A DNA stretch of 64,000 nucleotides from Loripinus fragilis (taxonomy: Eukaryota; Mollusca; Bivalvia; Lucinida; Lucinidae): the NCBI GenBank assembly GCA_964019695.1, contig OZ026517.1:50895672-50959671 (forward strand), in the 5' to 3' direction. How positions within the stretch are numbered: the stretch's first letter is position 1; each line of letters starts with the position of its first letter. The notes below the pieces were generated by a model. That model saw only the letters and a program-made list of their open reading frames with translations. It had not been told where the DNA came from and did no database searches. Shown piece after piece: positions 1 through 11,668 of this stretch. Both the position numbers and the translations under genes were made by a program.

Positions 1-94
1 GAATAAAAGTTTTATATCCAGTGTTATAAGCTGCTCTTGTTGACTTACTAACAGAATTAATTAAAAGAATGTTCACAGTGTTTTGAAATTCCAT
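1..94 (-). CDS. DIRS-type tyrosine recombinase, N-terminal start only (partial)
   Basis: On the - strand an ATG at 94-92 opens a frame that runs off the left edge of the window. The 31 visible residues include SVSKSTRAAYNTGYKTFI, the typical start of the SAM-like core-binding domain of DIRS-type tyrosine recombinases (S..T..AY..G...F). The frame differs from that of the RNase H ORF, whose 3' end (stop at 75-73) it overlaps by about 22 bases. Overlap of the recombinase with the RT-RNase H frame is a known feature of DIRS elements. The catalytic R-H-R-Y residues would lie outside the window, so function cannot be judged. The family assignment rests mainly on the neighbouring RT and RNase H plus this short match. 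Confidence 0.6.
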   Translation of the reverse strand, partial: MEFQNTVNILLINSVSKSTRAAYNTGYKTFI

Positions 95-1704
95 AGCAGC
101 TTCTCTGGCTCGGGGCACTGGGTGGCTTGTGGGTCTGCGTCTGGCCGTAGTCTCTTGAATTTCTCCACCTGAAGACGTGACAAAAGATCAGCGTAAACAT
201 TTTTTCTGCTCTCAATGTAAATTGAGGAAAAATTAAAGTTATTTATCAATGCAAGCCAGGTCAGTGTTCTCATTAATTTCATAATGTGTGGACATTTTGA
301 CCTCCCTTTACATAAGATAGAAACCACACTTTGGTTGTCACACACAAACATTATTTTCTTTGTTTTCCACTCTTTTCCAAAAATATATGCTGCCACAACA
401 ATAGGATAAAGTTCCATAAATGCCATTGAAGCTAAATTATCCGGTATTGTTGGCATTTTTGGTGGCCATTTCTCACTGGTCCAATGTGTTTTATACACCA
501 CTGAGAATCCAGCTGTTGAGGCAGCATCAGTATATAACTGAATATCAAAAGAATTTGTGAAATCTCTTTCATAAAATAAAGAAACACCATTCCAATTTGT
601 AAGAAACTCTATCCACATGTAAAGGTCCTGTCTACATTCAGAATTTAAATGCACATAATGATAAAGTTCCGAAACAGATGAAGCAAGGGACAAAAGGTAG
701 GAAACAAAAGCCCTGCCTGCTAGTATGACACGAGAGGCAAAGTTCATGTGACCTAACAGTTGTAATAATTCCCTTTTTGTACAGGACCTTTTGGATAGAA
801 GTTCTTTAATGAATTACACGATTCTTTCCACTTTATTCATAGGTAATCTGCACTGCATCTTATCCGAATCAAGAATAACCCCCAAGTATTCCAGGCATGT
901 ACATGGGCCCTCTAGTTTTTTCTCACTTAAGGGAATACACAAACTATTAAATATGTATATCATAGTCGAGTAAGTATTTTCACCGCTAGCATTGGGCATA
1001 TCAATGGTAAGAAAATCATCCAGTAAGTGTAATATGCATCTGATATTGTAGTTATTTGTTGCTATCCAACATACAGCCCTGGCGAGGGAGTCAAAAATTT
1101 TTGGAGAAGACCTACATCCAAAGGCAAGTCTTGTTAGAACATAGTATCTTCCCTCCCACTTGACAAGAAATAAGTGCCACTGGTCTTTCCTTATCGGGCA
1201 ATGTTTGAAGGCATCCTGAATATCAAATTTACAGAGCACAGCCCCCTTCCCAAATTCACAAATCTTTTTGATAGCATCATCAATTTTTACATAGCTTAAA
1301 GTGCACTGATCTTTGTCTATCAAATCATTTATACTTATATGATTTGTGGAGTTATGAGGGGACGATAGGTCAATAATTAATCTTTTCTTTCCAGAATATT
1401 TTCCTGCGGCTATACCAATACGGCTTACTCGATATTCCTCATAAGGAGCTTTGGAAAATGGCCCATAAGCAAATCCTTTAGCACATTCTGTTGTTAGAAG
1501 TTCTTTAACTGATACCGCATTATCTTGAGCGCTCAACAAATTTTTACATTCCTTAGTTTTTAAGTTAGTTTCTGATATCAAAGTATCAAAACCATATTCC
1601 AATCCCGAACATAAATACTCTACAAAGTTTGAGTCTGGGTGACATTTTAACTCCTGCCGCAGCCCCCTGAAGTTTATTTGGGTGGAGGGTAATTTATCAT
1701 GTAG
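73..1704 (-). pseudogene. DIRS-like reverse transcriptase-RNase H, broken by one stop codon
   Basis: One frame on the - strand carries a reverse transcriptase followed by RNase H. It starts just after the gag stop at 1707-1705 and is in the same frame as gag. The RT begins with the DIRS-type LRQELKCHPDSNF stretch (about 1655), then KFDIQDAFKHCP (catalytic Asp), LAFGCRSSPKIFDSLA, and LLDDFL in place of the retroviral YXDD. LLDDFL is characteristic of DIRS RTs. The RNase H half has YTDAA, ELYPIV, CDNQSVV and NVYADLLSR, which hold the expected acidic residues. A TAA at 816-814 separates the halves without any frame change, so the copy is inactivated by a point mutation unless the stop is read through. 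The ORF ends at 73. Its role would be tyrosine-recombinase retrotransposition (reverse transcription and template RNA removal). Confidence in the family is high. Confidence 0.85.
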
Positions 1705-4700
1705 TCAATTTCTTTTGAAGGCTGTAAGTTGTTTTGGAGCTTGTTTGCTTACATTTGTGATTTGCTGGACTGAACACTGTTTAAGACCATGAGAGATAGA
1801 ACCACAATTCTTACAAATATGTGAATAAAAGCACTTTTCCTTTTTACAACCATGATTGTTAAAGAAGTGACAGATTAGTTTGTTCTGACTAACACTTGAA
1901 CAGGGTTCCCACGGTCAGGGAAAAGTCAGTGAAAAGTGAAAAAAGTTCAAGGTCAGGGAAAAGTCAGGGAATTTTGATTTGAGTCAGGGAAATTTGAAAT
2001 TTTGGAAAAAGTCAGGGAAAAGTCAGGGAATTTCATGACAACAACTTGTCATATTTTTGAATGTTAATAATTACTGTTCAAATTAGTAGATCAATGTGTC
2101 TTAATTCTAGGGATGTCCAAATTTTTAGACAAAATATGATATCGAACACTCAATCACTGGACTGATATTAGGAATAATGCTTTTTGGAATACGAAAATGT
2201 AAAATCCACAAAATTGTATAATGGTAATCTAGGAAAATGTATTCTCATCAGAAAGTGGTAAGCATGACTGATAGGGACTGAAAACTGTATCTGTGGGGAA
2301 ACAATGTTTCTCATTTTCTGTCCTTCTATTTGTCTGTCTGTGGCATTTTGTTTCTTTAATATCTTTTAGAGCTGATTATGAAATTTTCTTCAAATGTCAC
2401 AAATGCATTTATATGCTCAAGATACTCGTAATACAACAGTAAGGGGTCTGGCCAAATCATTTTAAGAGCTATTTCTCTTTGTAAATCCTAATAGAATATG
2501 CTTATGCAGAGAGACAGTGCTGATCATCTCATTCATACCACAGATTTTGTTATAATCTCAGATACTTTGCTTTCAAAAATAAGTATGTATTGGCAAAATG
2601 AATGCCATGTGAAATTGTCTTTTAATAAGGGCTATACTGAAGGGGGCTAAGCTTATATTTGTGTGTTGATCATTTTTTTTGATGGAATAATAGATCATAA
2701 TATGGTACATTTGTCTTTACACTATGGTCACAGTTGCTGAAAAAATATAATTGACAGATTGGTATCTTTGAATACTTGGGAAAGTTTTCCCTGTTTGTTT
2801 TAATAAGTGTAATGCTTCTCTTATTACACTGTAAGACATTTTGATACTTACTCTACTCACCCGGCAGTACACACTATTGACACAATTAGCATGAAGAAAT
2901 TTGGTTGTTGAAAAATCCTTGTCTTTATGAAATGGCAGCGGTTTCCTGCTTGCTTTCTGATGTAAAAGGTTATGTTTGTACTATAATAGTTCATTTATGG
3001 ATTGAGGCAACTCCTGCCACAGTTTTGATATTGGTCATTACTTTGAGTGAAGACAAATTGAACATTTGCATGATGAAGTTTCTATTATTTGTTACTCAAG
3101 GTTGTTTGTTTGTTTCCTCCTGGTGCATGGGATAGGATGCATCATTTGATTTTGGCAATCCCTGAGCCTTCCATATAACTATTTGGGTACAAAATTATAT
3201 AATTATTGACAAATTGACAGCTTCATTTAGTTGGCCTTTCAAAATATGGGGTTATGCATCTGGTTACAGGCAAAAATCTGCTACCACACCTTTTGATGGA
3301 ACACTAAAACTTTGTTTAAGCATGCTTCTAAATGTATGAAGAAGCCTCAGGTGCTAAAATATCAGTTAGTGGTAAATGACAATTTTATAATATATACATG
3401 TAGCTAGCCAGTTTTGTTCTGTTTGCTTTTACATTATGGTAACAGGGCATTTTTAATAAGTTATATAATGATCCATCTACATCTCACTACATGTCTTATC
3501 TCAGAAGTTAACAATTACAATTCAGATTGCTCTCTGGTAGTAATGCTAGGCATTTTAGCACTGAATGTAAGTCAAAGATCACCAGAGGACAAAAAATCAA
3601 CTAAAGAATTTTGATGAAAGGATCTTAAATTTTATCACTATACAGGAACATTTGCTTGAAATTGCTGTTTGTTCACTAACCAATCTCATAGATTACCCAC
3701 AAAACTTGACAAATTCCGATATTTTGGGTCAGGGAAATTTGAATTTGGTCAGTGAAAAGTCAGGGAAAAGTCAGGGAATTTTACTTTCTATAATTTGTGG
3801 GAACCCTGTTGAATTATCAGCTCTGGCAGTCCCCAAAGGATTGTAGTACTTAGACTGGGCAGCAAATTGTTTGACATTCTGTGGACAGAACTGAGTTGTA
3901 TGGGAAACTTCCTTACAGATGTGACAGGAGTTACACTGAGTCCCACCAATAATCATTTGCAGTAAGTTTTTGTCCTTCTCTGCCCAGTTCACTTTCTTAC
4001 CCTGTTCCAAAGCCACTGCACATTTCTGAGAGAATATTTTATGGTATTCATAAAATTTACCCCCATAAATTCTGGCAATATCAATAATGTTTGTCATATG
4101 ATCATCCAGTTCCTCTTTCCTCCATGGGTGGTGTGTGCAGTGGATTCTCCTGTATTTAGTGAAGGCCACTATGAATTCATCAATGCTTAAAGACCTGTTT
4201 AGCCTAGCATCTCTGTAGCGATCTTTCTTCTCAGGCTGCTCAAACTCAGGTATTAGCAGTGTAGCCAAATTTACATATTTGCCACTTACAATTTTCTCCT
4301 TAACTGATTCAGAAACATAGTCAGTGTTTTTTAACAGTTCAGGATGTATGCCATAAGGAGAAGTAGTAGAAGAAATGTCTATACCTGCTGAAAAGCTTCT
4401 TTCTGCTGAATATTGTTCCAGGGTCTTTCTGCTAACATCCTCCTTTTGGTCCTTATCAAGCACCTTTTTCACTAATGAGGTCATTGATGTCATCATGGAA
4501 ATTATAGCAGTCTCATTAGTCACAGTGGAAGATATTTTCTGATGGGGAGTCGCTGGAAAAGTCCTATCTGTTTCCAACTCCTGATTTGGCCCCTCCATTT
4601 GGCCAGGATTCAGTGTCTCTGGTAAGAATTCTCCAGGCATTTGATGTTCCTGATAGTTTGGACTACTCCTGTGGCTAAGGTTTGCCACATACAAACTTTT

Positions 4701-4847
4701 CAGTTCCGCTTTAGAATAATTGGCTGGAGCAATAATGTTCCACTCAGCCAGCTTTGCTCGGAATTGTTCACTATACCAATTATTAATATTGTTTGTGTCA
4801 TATGGTGTGGCTCTAGAGTTAGTTCTTCTAGTCCTTCTAGGCGGCAT
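1705..4847 (-). pseudogene. DIRS-like gag (ORF1), split by a TIR element insertion
   Basis: The gag-like ORF starts at ATG 4847 with a basic N-terminus (MPPRRTRRTNSR) and runs about 350 codons to 3809. There it is interrupted by an element occupying 1901-3808. The frame resumes at 1900 and stops at TGA 1707-1705. The right part ends with a CX2CX4HX4C zinc knuckle (CHICKEVSHTTQFC, about 3885-3926). The left part carries a CCCH-type finger (CHFFNNHGCKKEKCFYSH, about 1815-1866), a motif often found in gag proteins of DIRS-type elements. Subtracting the insert and one 5-bp duplication (1913 bases) leaves the two halves in the same frame. The gag TGA is in frame with the RT behind it, so that stop may be either the natural gag terminus or an acquired nonsense codon. 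Nucleic-acid binding is the expected role. Confidence 0.75.
1901..3808. mobile_element. 1.9 kb non-autonomous TIR element (hAT-like ends) inside DIRS gag
   Basis: The ends are CAGGGTTCCCAC and GTGGGAACCCTG, a perfect 12-bp inverted repeat, flanked by a 5-bp duplication TTGAA (1896-1900 and 3809-3813). Near both ends lie clustered AAAAGTCAGGGAA words in inverted orientation (1911-2033 and 3725-3780). The interior has no convincing ORF. The 94-codon-or-shorter frames at 2905-3135 and 3414-3614 show no family motif. CAGGG ends are typical of hAT elements. Classical hATs make 8-bp duplications, but subfamilies with 5- and 6-bp duplications are known, so hAT5-like is my inference. Confidence 0.75.
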
Positions 4848-4860
4848 CGTTAACTGTTAT

Positions 4861-5387
4861 GGAAATTCCAGGTAAGAAATATAGTTCCTTAGACCACCAA
4901 CACCATTAAACTCACTAGCACACAAGATAATTCAACAACTTAACCATTCCAAGCAAATTTCTCAGATTTAGTCACTGTTCATATTGATGGTATATAAATC
5001 CATAACTTTAGTCACAGTTTATAAATTTAATATATCAATACAAAGCAAAATGTCAATTTATATAAAACAGTAATAGCCTAAATATATGCCTCTTCAATTT
5101 CAAAATTTTAACACAATATTTTCCATCCTTTCACTTGCAAGTGTCTAAGCAAACTGACCAACTGACCTGACCCATATAATAAATACACAATTAATTGTTA
5201 TACAACAATTCTGCTATTATATTACCTGGTGGTCACTGAATTCCTGGAAATGATAAGGTCAGAAATATTGGTGTGTATTTACTTGCTTAGAAGTCAGACA
5301 GGCCTCATAAAAAAAGGATATGCAAGCTATGTCTGCATCAATCTTATGCTACAGGAAACTGAGGTTGAGTTTGATTGTGCATGACTG
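4861..5387. other. No gene seen; probable DIRS 5' region
   Basis: About 530 AT-rich bases between the gag start and the next element. No ORF, tRNA-like box or repeat was recognised. Part is presumably the DIRS leader. Confidence 0.4.
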
Positions 5388-6116
5388 TTAACACAGTGTA
5401 GGACCGGAAGTGTACGGTATTTGTGCTTGTACATTCTTTTGAGATTGTACATCGACGGATAAGTTATTTGTGCAATGAAGCGAGGGGTAGGTTGACAAGA
5501 AGTTTCTCTTTTTTCAAACGCCTTTCATTCTAAGTGGAATTCTGGTGGATGGAAATTAGGTTACACAGGCTGAGCTATCGATTTCCACTATTCGATTTTT
5601 TTCATTAAATCCGAAAGTTTCAAAAAACAACGAAAATCACGCTATCACCTGGTTTCGTCCGAGTTTCAGTGTCTTTGCAAGCTCGATATCTTCAACCAGA
5701 CATTTGTTTATTTCAGTTTTTCACTATTTTTCACATTTTTAGTAATCTGTAAACTTAGTTTATAGGCTTGTTTATCGATGCATACAATAAAACTGTCATG
5801 GGAGGGGTTTTTGTTTGCACTGTTTAATTCCATATTTGTACGGTTATTTGAACGGCAATTGAACCGGTATTTGGAAATTGCCATAAAAATTTGTACAGTC
5901 ATCTGCAGCCCTATACCTCTGTAAGAAAGCGTATTTGTGATAAAAAAAACAAACTCTTTAGTAGCTGATCATAAAATATATGCCAGAGAATATCTTGAAT
6001 AATGATTCAAGTTATGTGAAGTCCTAAAATGAATCTTGAACGTAAGTTTAATACAACACTCTGATTCCAAATCTTGGATACCTCTCCAAACTTCAATATT
6101 TGGGTGCATCCATGTT

Positions 6117-7566
6117 TAGCTCCCCTGAGCTATACTTAGTGGGAGCTATTACTATGGTCAGTGTCCGGCGTTCGGTGTCCGTTAACCTTTCCTTTAAATG
6201 ACTTCTTCTCTGAAACTACTGGCCCCGGGGTGATTTGGTTCAAGTTTGGTCACAAGCATTATTGGGTGAAGGGCTTACAGATTTTTACAAATGGTGAGGC
6301 CCCGCCCCCTTAAGGAGCCAGGAGGGGCCCCAAAAGGGGTATTTTTTGGACAAATTTAAAAAAAATCTTCTCAAGAACCGGCTATCCAGGAGCCTTAATA
6401 TTTGGCATGTAGCATCTATAGGAGGAGGACTTTCAAGTTTGTTCAAATGAAAGTGTTGCGAATTGTAAAGGTCATGCAAGGGGACTTCAAGGTTTCATAT
6501 TCCCCGAATTGTAAACCAGTATTTTTCAAATTTAAAAAAAAATCTTCTTCTAAAGAATTAGTAGTCCAATAGTATAAATAATTTGGTGTAAAGCATATTT
6601 AGGTGAAGGACTTTCAAGTTTGTACAAATAAAGGAACATGTATGACCGGAGTTATGGCCCCTTTTCCGGCAAAATATGCTGTTTTTGAGTTTGTTAACAC
6701 CCTACAAGCCACATTTTTAGCAATCTTTATTAAATTTGAACAAAACGTGTATGGCCATAAGATCTCGCTCAGGTTCGGTTTTGGGTTTGATCGTACAAGT
6801 ATGAATAGAGTAATGGCCCCTTTTTCGGCAAAATATGCTGTTTTTGAGTTCGTTAACACTTTAGAAGTCACATTTATTTAGCAATCTTAATTAAACTTTA
6901 AACAAATATGTATTGCCATAAGACCTCGCTCAAGTTCAATTTTTGGTTGGATAGCACATGTATGACTAGAATTATGGCCCCTTATTTGGCAAAACAAGCT
7001 GGGTTTTTTTCCGATTTCTCAATCAGTGTTTAATGAACTTATAGAAAATATGTGTGGCAAAAAGACCTGGACCAAGTTAGATTTTGGGTATAATTGCACA
7101 TGTTTGACCAGAGTTATGGCCCCTTATTCAGCAAAAATGCTGTTTTTTAGTTCGTTAACACTCGAAGTCACATTTCTTAAGCAATCTTAATTAAACTTAT
7201 AGAAAATATGTATGGTAATAAGACATTGCTCAGGTTCTACTTAGGGTTGGATCGCACATGTATGACTAGAGTTATGGCCCCTTATTCGGCAAAAGATGAT
7301 GGTTTTGCGTTCGTTAACACTCTAGAAGCCTCATTTTTAAAGCAATGTTAATTAAATTTTGACAAATGATGAATGGCAATGAGATATTGGTCAAGTTCGA
7401 CTTTGGGTGTGATTGCACATATATGTCTAGAGTTATTGTCCCTTATTCAGCAAAATAAGCTGTTTGGGACTTGTTAACGCTCACGCAGCTTCATTTGGCA
7501 CTTGATCGGGTCATTATGACCAGTGGTACTCAGGTGAGCGATATAAGGGCCACCATAGCCCTCTTG
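6117..7566 (+). mobile_element. HINE/Helentron-like element with about 160-bp internal repeats
   Basis: It opens with an AGCTCCCCTGAGCT-type palindrome and ends with the hairpin AGGGCCACCATAGCCCT followed by CTTG and T. The middle (about 6640-7480) has five to six diverged units of roughly 160 bp. Each contains words like GTTATGGCCCCTTATTCGGC and GCTGTTTTTGAGTTCGTTAAC. The layout (terminal palindrome, central tandem repeats, 3' hairpin) matches Helentron-associated interspersed elements (HINE/DINE type). No coding capacity is present. Confidence 0.5.
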
Positions 7567-8120
7567 TCATAGAAAAACCTCATTAATTCCCATGACTGAC
7601 TTTAATCTAATATCACTAGTCTTTCCTTCAAGTTTGTACGTGATAGATTGCTGGGCCGTCCCAGTTGGCTTTTGTGCACTGTGGGATATTCTGGTCTACT
7701 ACAGTCAGTTGCTTATTATCCTAGTTCATGGGGCAGTATAGTTGCCTGTAACATTTGTTCTGGCCAACACTGCCAGACCCATGTTTAGCCTGTTGTTGAG
7801 AGTTATTTGCAAGTCTTTAATTATTTTTCAGGACAACTTACTAGTCTGGTTGTGTCGTTTTTAAGCATTTATTTCAGAATGATGTATGTCCCCCCCCCCC
7901 TGTAAGGATGGGAGACATATTGAGTTTTGCCCTGTCCGTCTGTCTGTCTGTGCGTCGCGCTCGTTTCATCTCTACAACTTTTAAACCTTCAGAGGGATTT
8001 CAGTGAAACTTCACACAATTGTTCCTCATGGCAAGACGATGTGTCACGAACAAGAACCACAACTCTACGTTCCTTCTGAACAGAGTTATCCCCCCTTAGC
8101 TAAAATCGTTTATATATGAA

Positions 8121-8350
8121 CCGTTTTATGAGAAAAGCTCCCTTATCGCATTTGCGACCAGTGTAGCCCAAGATCAGCCTGTGCATCCGCGCAGTCTGAT
8201 CAGGGGAACACTGTTCGCTCGAAGCATCTTAAATGCCTCTTTAACAACTCAAGAAACAAGAAAGACTCCAAAGTGATAATGTTGAAGCGCAGGATGATCT
8301 GGATCTGCACTAATTGGAAATGCGATAAGGGACATTTTCTCATAAAACGG
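8121..8350. repeat. MITE, TIR CCGTTTTATGAGAAAA
   Basis: CCGTTTTATGAGAAAAGCTC at 8121 is mirrored by a reverse-complement end finishing at 8350 (CATTTTCTCATAAAACGG). A CCTTATCGCATTTGC word follows the left end and its complement precedes the right end. The interior includes an AGATCAGCCTGTGCATCCGC stretch resembling MITE family C. No ORF is present. Confidence 0.7.
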
Positions 8351-9985
8351 CTATTATATCTTAAACTGTCACAGATATCTTATGAAACTTAATAGGATCG
8401 TTTGGCATCAATAGACAATGTGTCGAGAACAAGAACATTAACTCTGGCTTTATTCATTACATAGTTATTTCACCTTTTTCATTATCCATTTTATTGCTGT
8501 AATATATCTTTGTAACTATTGAATTTAATTGAAAGAAAATTTGTGTGGTGATAAAGAGCAATATGATGAAGTGCTGCGATCCCCCAAAAAAGATTTAATT
8601 GCTGATAGTTATCTTTTTTTTGTGCATTTTTTGCCGTCCTGGACTGTGCTTGTTTTCAAAACCAACATATCCCCTTTTTAAATTCGTCAGTCCATCGGTA
8701 AACTGTAGTTTTCGGAAGAGCATCTTTACCACAAACACTTTTCAGGGTATTCAGTATTTTAACTCTTTTAGTATCTCTGTAGTACTCGATTTTTATATAC
8801 GCTCGTTGTTCAACGGCAGTGAACGTGGCCATTGTGCTTCGAATACCAGTGCGCGACGTGACGTCACGATTGATGACGTCATCATACGCACACCTGACGT
8901 TATGTGCGAATGGCTAACAAGACGTACCAGGTATATACCGAATTTCATCTGTCTAGCATGTAAACTGATTGCGCTATAGAAAAAGTCCAATTCCTAATTG
9001 GATGACCCTCGTATGATCTAAACATCTGGCAATACAATTAAGAGGATTTGTCCCCGGATGACTTGCATCATACTCAGATCTAATTCCAAACGCTTATGTA
9101 CGTATCGATTGGCCAGATAAAACTTTCAGTCAATTGAATCGCGTTATTATTGCCGGACTCTGTGTTTTATAAACTATAATTTCAGCCTAGATTTCTTTTG
9201 GCTGAGGGTTTTCGCCATTTTCAGACCGAAATGCAGGCTCCAATGCAATGGGAGTCATAGTATTAGGAAAGGGGATAATTTTTCCAAGGGGATCAACTAT
9301 TTCATTACACTGGCACTTGAAATTTAGCAGTTTAACTTGCTGCCATTACGATATACCATGATATTATAACTTTAACGTCTGTACTTTGAAAGCGACAACC
9401 CTTTATCTATTTAATTATGACTAACAAAAGAAATAAAATGCGTTTTCTGAAAATTAGCTTACCCAAATTACTGTACAAACTAATGACAGATACCTGTACA
9501 AACGCAAAGTTGACTTTTGCAAATACCCCGTACAAAAATTAGCATTGAAACCGATGACCTACTTAGCATTTTTACCTCATTGTGAGAATAAACTCACATA
9601 CACTTGATAGTGCCGTTCATTTTTATTGCTGTTTTTTGTTCTTGACATATAAAGTTTCAAAAGGATACTCGATAACATCTCAAAAACGGCGACTATTTTA
9701 TGTCAGATGTTTTCACAATTCTTATGTTGACATGATTAAAGTCTTTTCGTTGCGAAACCGTGACTTTGAATAACATGTACATGCACCTGAAATGTCCCCG
9801 AGTCATTACGCAAACAATGCCGATACTTTATTTCACAGAAAAATAATCAAAACTGACAAAAACTACAAATCTGCTTACCGTTTCCAAGCGACCGCCTTGC
9901 ACAAATAACTTATCCGTCGATGTACAATCTCAAAAGAATGTACAAGCACAAATACCGTACACTTCCGGTCCTACACTGTGGTTAA

Positions 9986-10795
9986 GCATAGGTTCTGCTA
10001 AATGTATTAGACATCCTTATCTAAACCACCTCATTTCCCATTAACTGCCATTTATGTTACCATAAATATTTATTCTTATTTTCAACCAAAACATATGGTG
10101 TGGGTATGCAAAAGAATTATTTCAATCGACCCTTCTTTTGAGCACCCAAAACAAATGTTAAAATTGATGGCAAAGAAAATATTTTCAAATATTACACTCC
10201 AAATTTTTTTTTTATCAGAACCTAGCACTATTACATGTAGCTATTTAATAAATTATGATTAATGGTTAACCATGTTAAGTCTTTAAATACAGCCTCATTT
10301 TGCAACAGTATTAATTTAGTAACCCTTTGTATGCTAGTTGTTCCTAAATTTGTACATTGGCTTTACAGTGAAGACCCAGATGAAATGCCACATTATTCAG
10401 TTTTTCATCAGGGTATTATCTATACTATTTGCTTAAACAGAAACAATCTTCAGAGAAAGACGTGTAGCTAAAATAATATTATACATTTCAGAGATAATGC
10501 TGGGATGGACCAGCTCAAACCATTTTGTGAAAAAAAGTAAATGTTTAGCCAAGATGAACTTCTATTTTTGGCCACATATATAAGCTATTCAAATATATCC
10601 ATAGTTTTGCTCTAAGGTGCATATATAGGATTGTTCAGCCCATCCAGTTTTTTAAAGGGCCCATTAAAATTTTAAATTTGAATGGGAAATGGATAATCAG
10701 CCCATATATAGGGCCTGGCTTTATCATTTTTGCCATTTATCGGCCAACAATATCCCTACATTATATGTGTAATATTCTAAAAATATATTTACACG
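9986..10795. other. No gene seen; degenerate MITE D near 10086-10195
   Basis: The stretch is AT-rich. The segment 10086-10195 (CCAAAACATATGGTGTGGGT ... GAGCACCCAAAACAAATG) is an eroded copy of the palindromic family D described below. The rest carries nothing I recognise. Confidence 0.45.
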
Positions 10796-10994
10796 TTTGT
10801 TTGCTTTTGTTTGATTTGATTCTTTACATCCCATCAACAATCTTTCAGTTAAACAGGGACAGGTCTTCCTGGGTAGGACCAGTACTAAGCTAGGATAAAA
10901 TGTGTCTTGCTAAAGGACAACAACAAAGTGACGCCGGTGAGGCTCGAACCCGCAGCCCCTCTGTCTCGAGTCAATTACTCAATCACTGCGCCCC
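10796..10994 (-). mobile_element. tRNA-derived SINE (family 1), full length
   Basis: Read on the - strand it has a tRNA-like head ending in the B-box-like GGGTTCGAGCC, then the body GTACTGGTCCTACCCAGGAA, and a tail AAAGAATCAAATCAAACAAA. The same body and tail occur in at least eight other places in the window. An RNA polymerase III promoter is implied by the A-box (variant of TGGCTCAGTGGTAGAG) and the B-box. This copy has a mutated A-box (GTGATTGAGTAATTG) and is probably old. Confidence 0.8.
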
Positions 10995-10997
10995 AAT

Positions 10998-11480
10998 ATT
11001 TACATGTAAAATTGAAATTTTACGTGTAATCTACATGTAAAATTCTACATGTAGAATTTTGATTTTACAGGTAATATCTGTGCTTTTAGCCTTTCTTTTA
11101 TTCATTCTATGTGTAGAATTTTAATTTTACACGTAAAATGCAACATTCTATTTTACGCGTAAAATTATGTGGGTTAAGCTTTAATATTTACACGTAAAAT
11201 TCTTAACTCTACATGTAGAATTAAAATTTACGTGTAAAATCCAACATGTTAATTCAAGAATTTGCTATACCTGACATTGATTTACGTGTAAAAATCATGT
11301 TGCTTTAGAACTTACATGTAAAGACGCGTTATTACGTGTAAATTTTTAAATGTTGAAGTCTCCTCTCCTTTTTGTTTAAATTTTTTCTACACGTAAGAAC
11401 CTGTAAACTTTAGTCCAAATACTCCACGTAAATATTATTACATGTAAAGACATGTAAATTACGCGTTATAACATGTAGTT
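10998..11480. repeat. Dense cluster of TTTACRYGTAAA palindromes
   Basis: Within 480 bases there are roughly twenty occurrences of TACATGTA, TACGTGTA, TACACGTA or TACGCGTA, usually in the frame TTTTACRYGTAAAA, spaced irregularly (about 10-60 bp) and on no fixed period. The variants are exactly those expected if an original TTTTACGCGTAAAA lost one or both CpGs by cytosine deamination. There is no ORF and no tandem unit longer than the palindrome. It lies between two oppositely oriented SINEs. Confidence 0.7.
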
Positions 11481-11668
11481 CTGAGGGAAGGGTAATATAA
11501 CCTCACACCCTTAGATATGTACAATGGACTATCCCAAGTTTATTGTATCAAACGGGAAGGAAGAAAAATGAGGCTTGGCATTCCATGAGATCATCTCCCA
11601 TCAGATGATTCACATGAAATATCAAACCTTATTATCCTAAAAAATGTCACAATTTTTTTTCAGTTGTT

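Larger units (their letters stand above)
1..4860 (-). mobile_element. DIRS-superfamily tyrosine-recombinase retrotransposon, incomplete at left edge
   Basis: The order on the - strand is gag, RT, RNase H and overlapping tyrosine recombinase, as in DIRS elements. There is no integrase or protease and no recognisable LTR. The 5' boundary lies somewhere between the gag ATG (4847) and the next element's TSD at 5388. I could not define a terminal repeat because the other end is outside the window. The copy is moderately young: only one nonsense codon in RT-RH, one possible stop at the gag-RT join, and one insertion. Confidence 0.8.
5392..9980. mobile_element. 4.6 kb element with 84-bp terminal inverted repeats and TTAA flanks
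   Basis: Bases 5392-5475 (from CACAGTGTAGGACCGGAAGT) are repeated as an almost perfect reverse complement at 9897-9980. Both ends are flanked by TTAA (5388-5391 and 9982-9985), or GTTAA if one more base is counted. TTAA duplications are the hallmark of piggyBac-type transposons, but no transposase ORF is visible. The interior holds older repeats, including a Helentron-like element and a MITE. It is therefore either a non-autonomous piggyBac-like element grown by nested insertions, or two flanking copies of one family. The long, nearly identical TIRs argue for a single fairly recent element. Confidence 0.6.
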
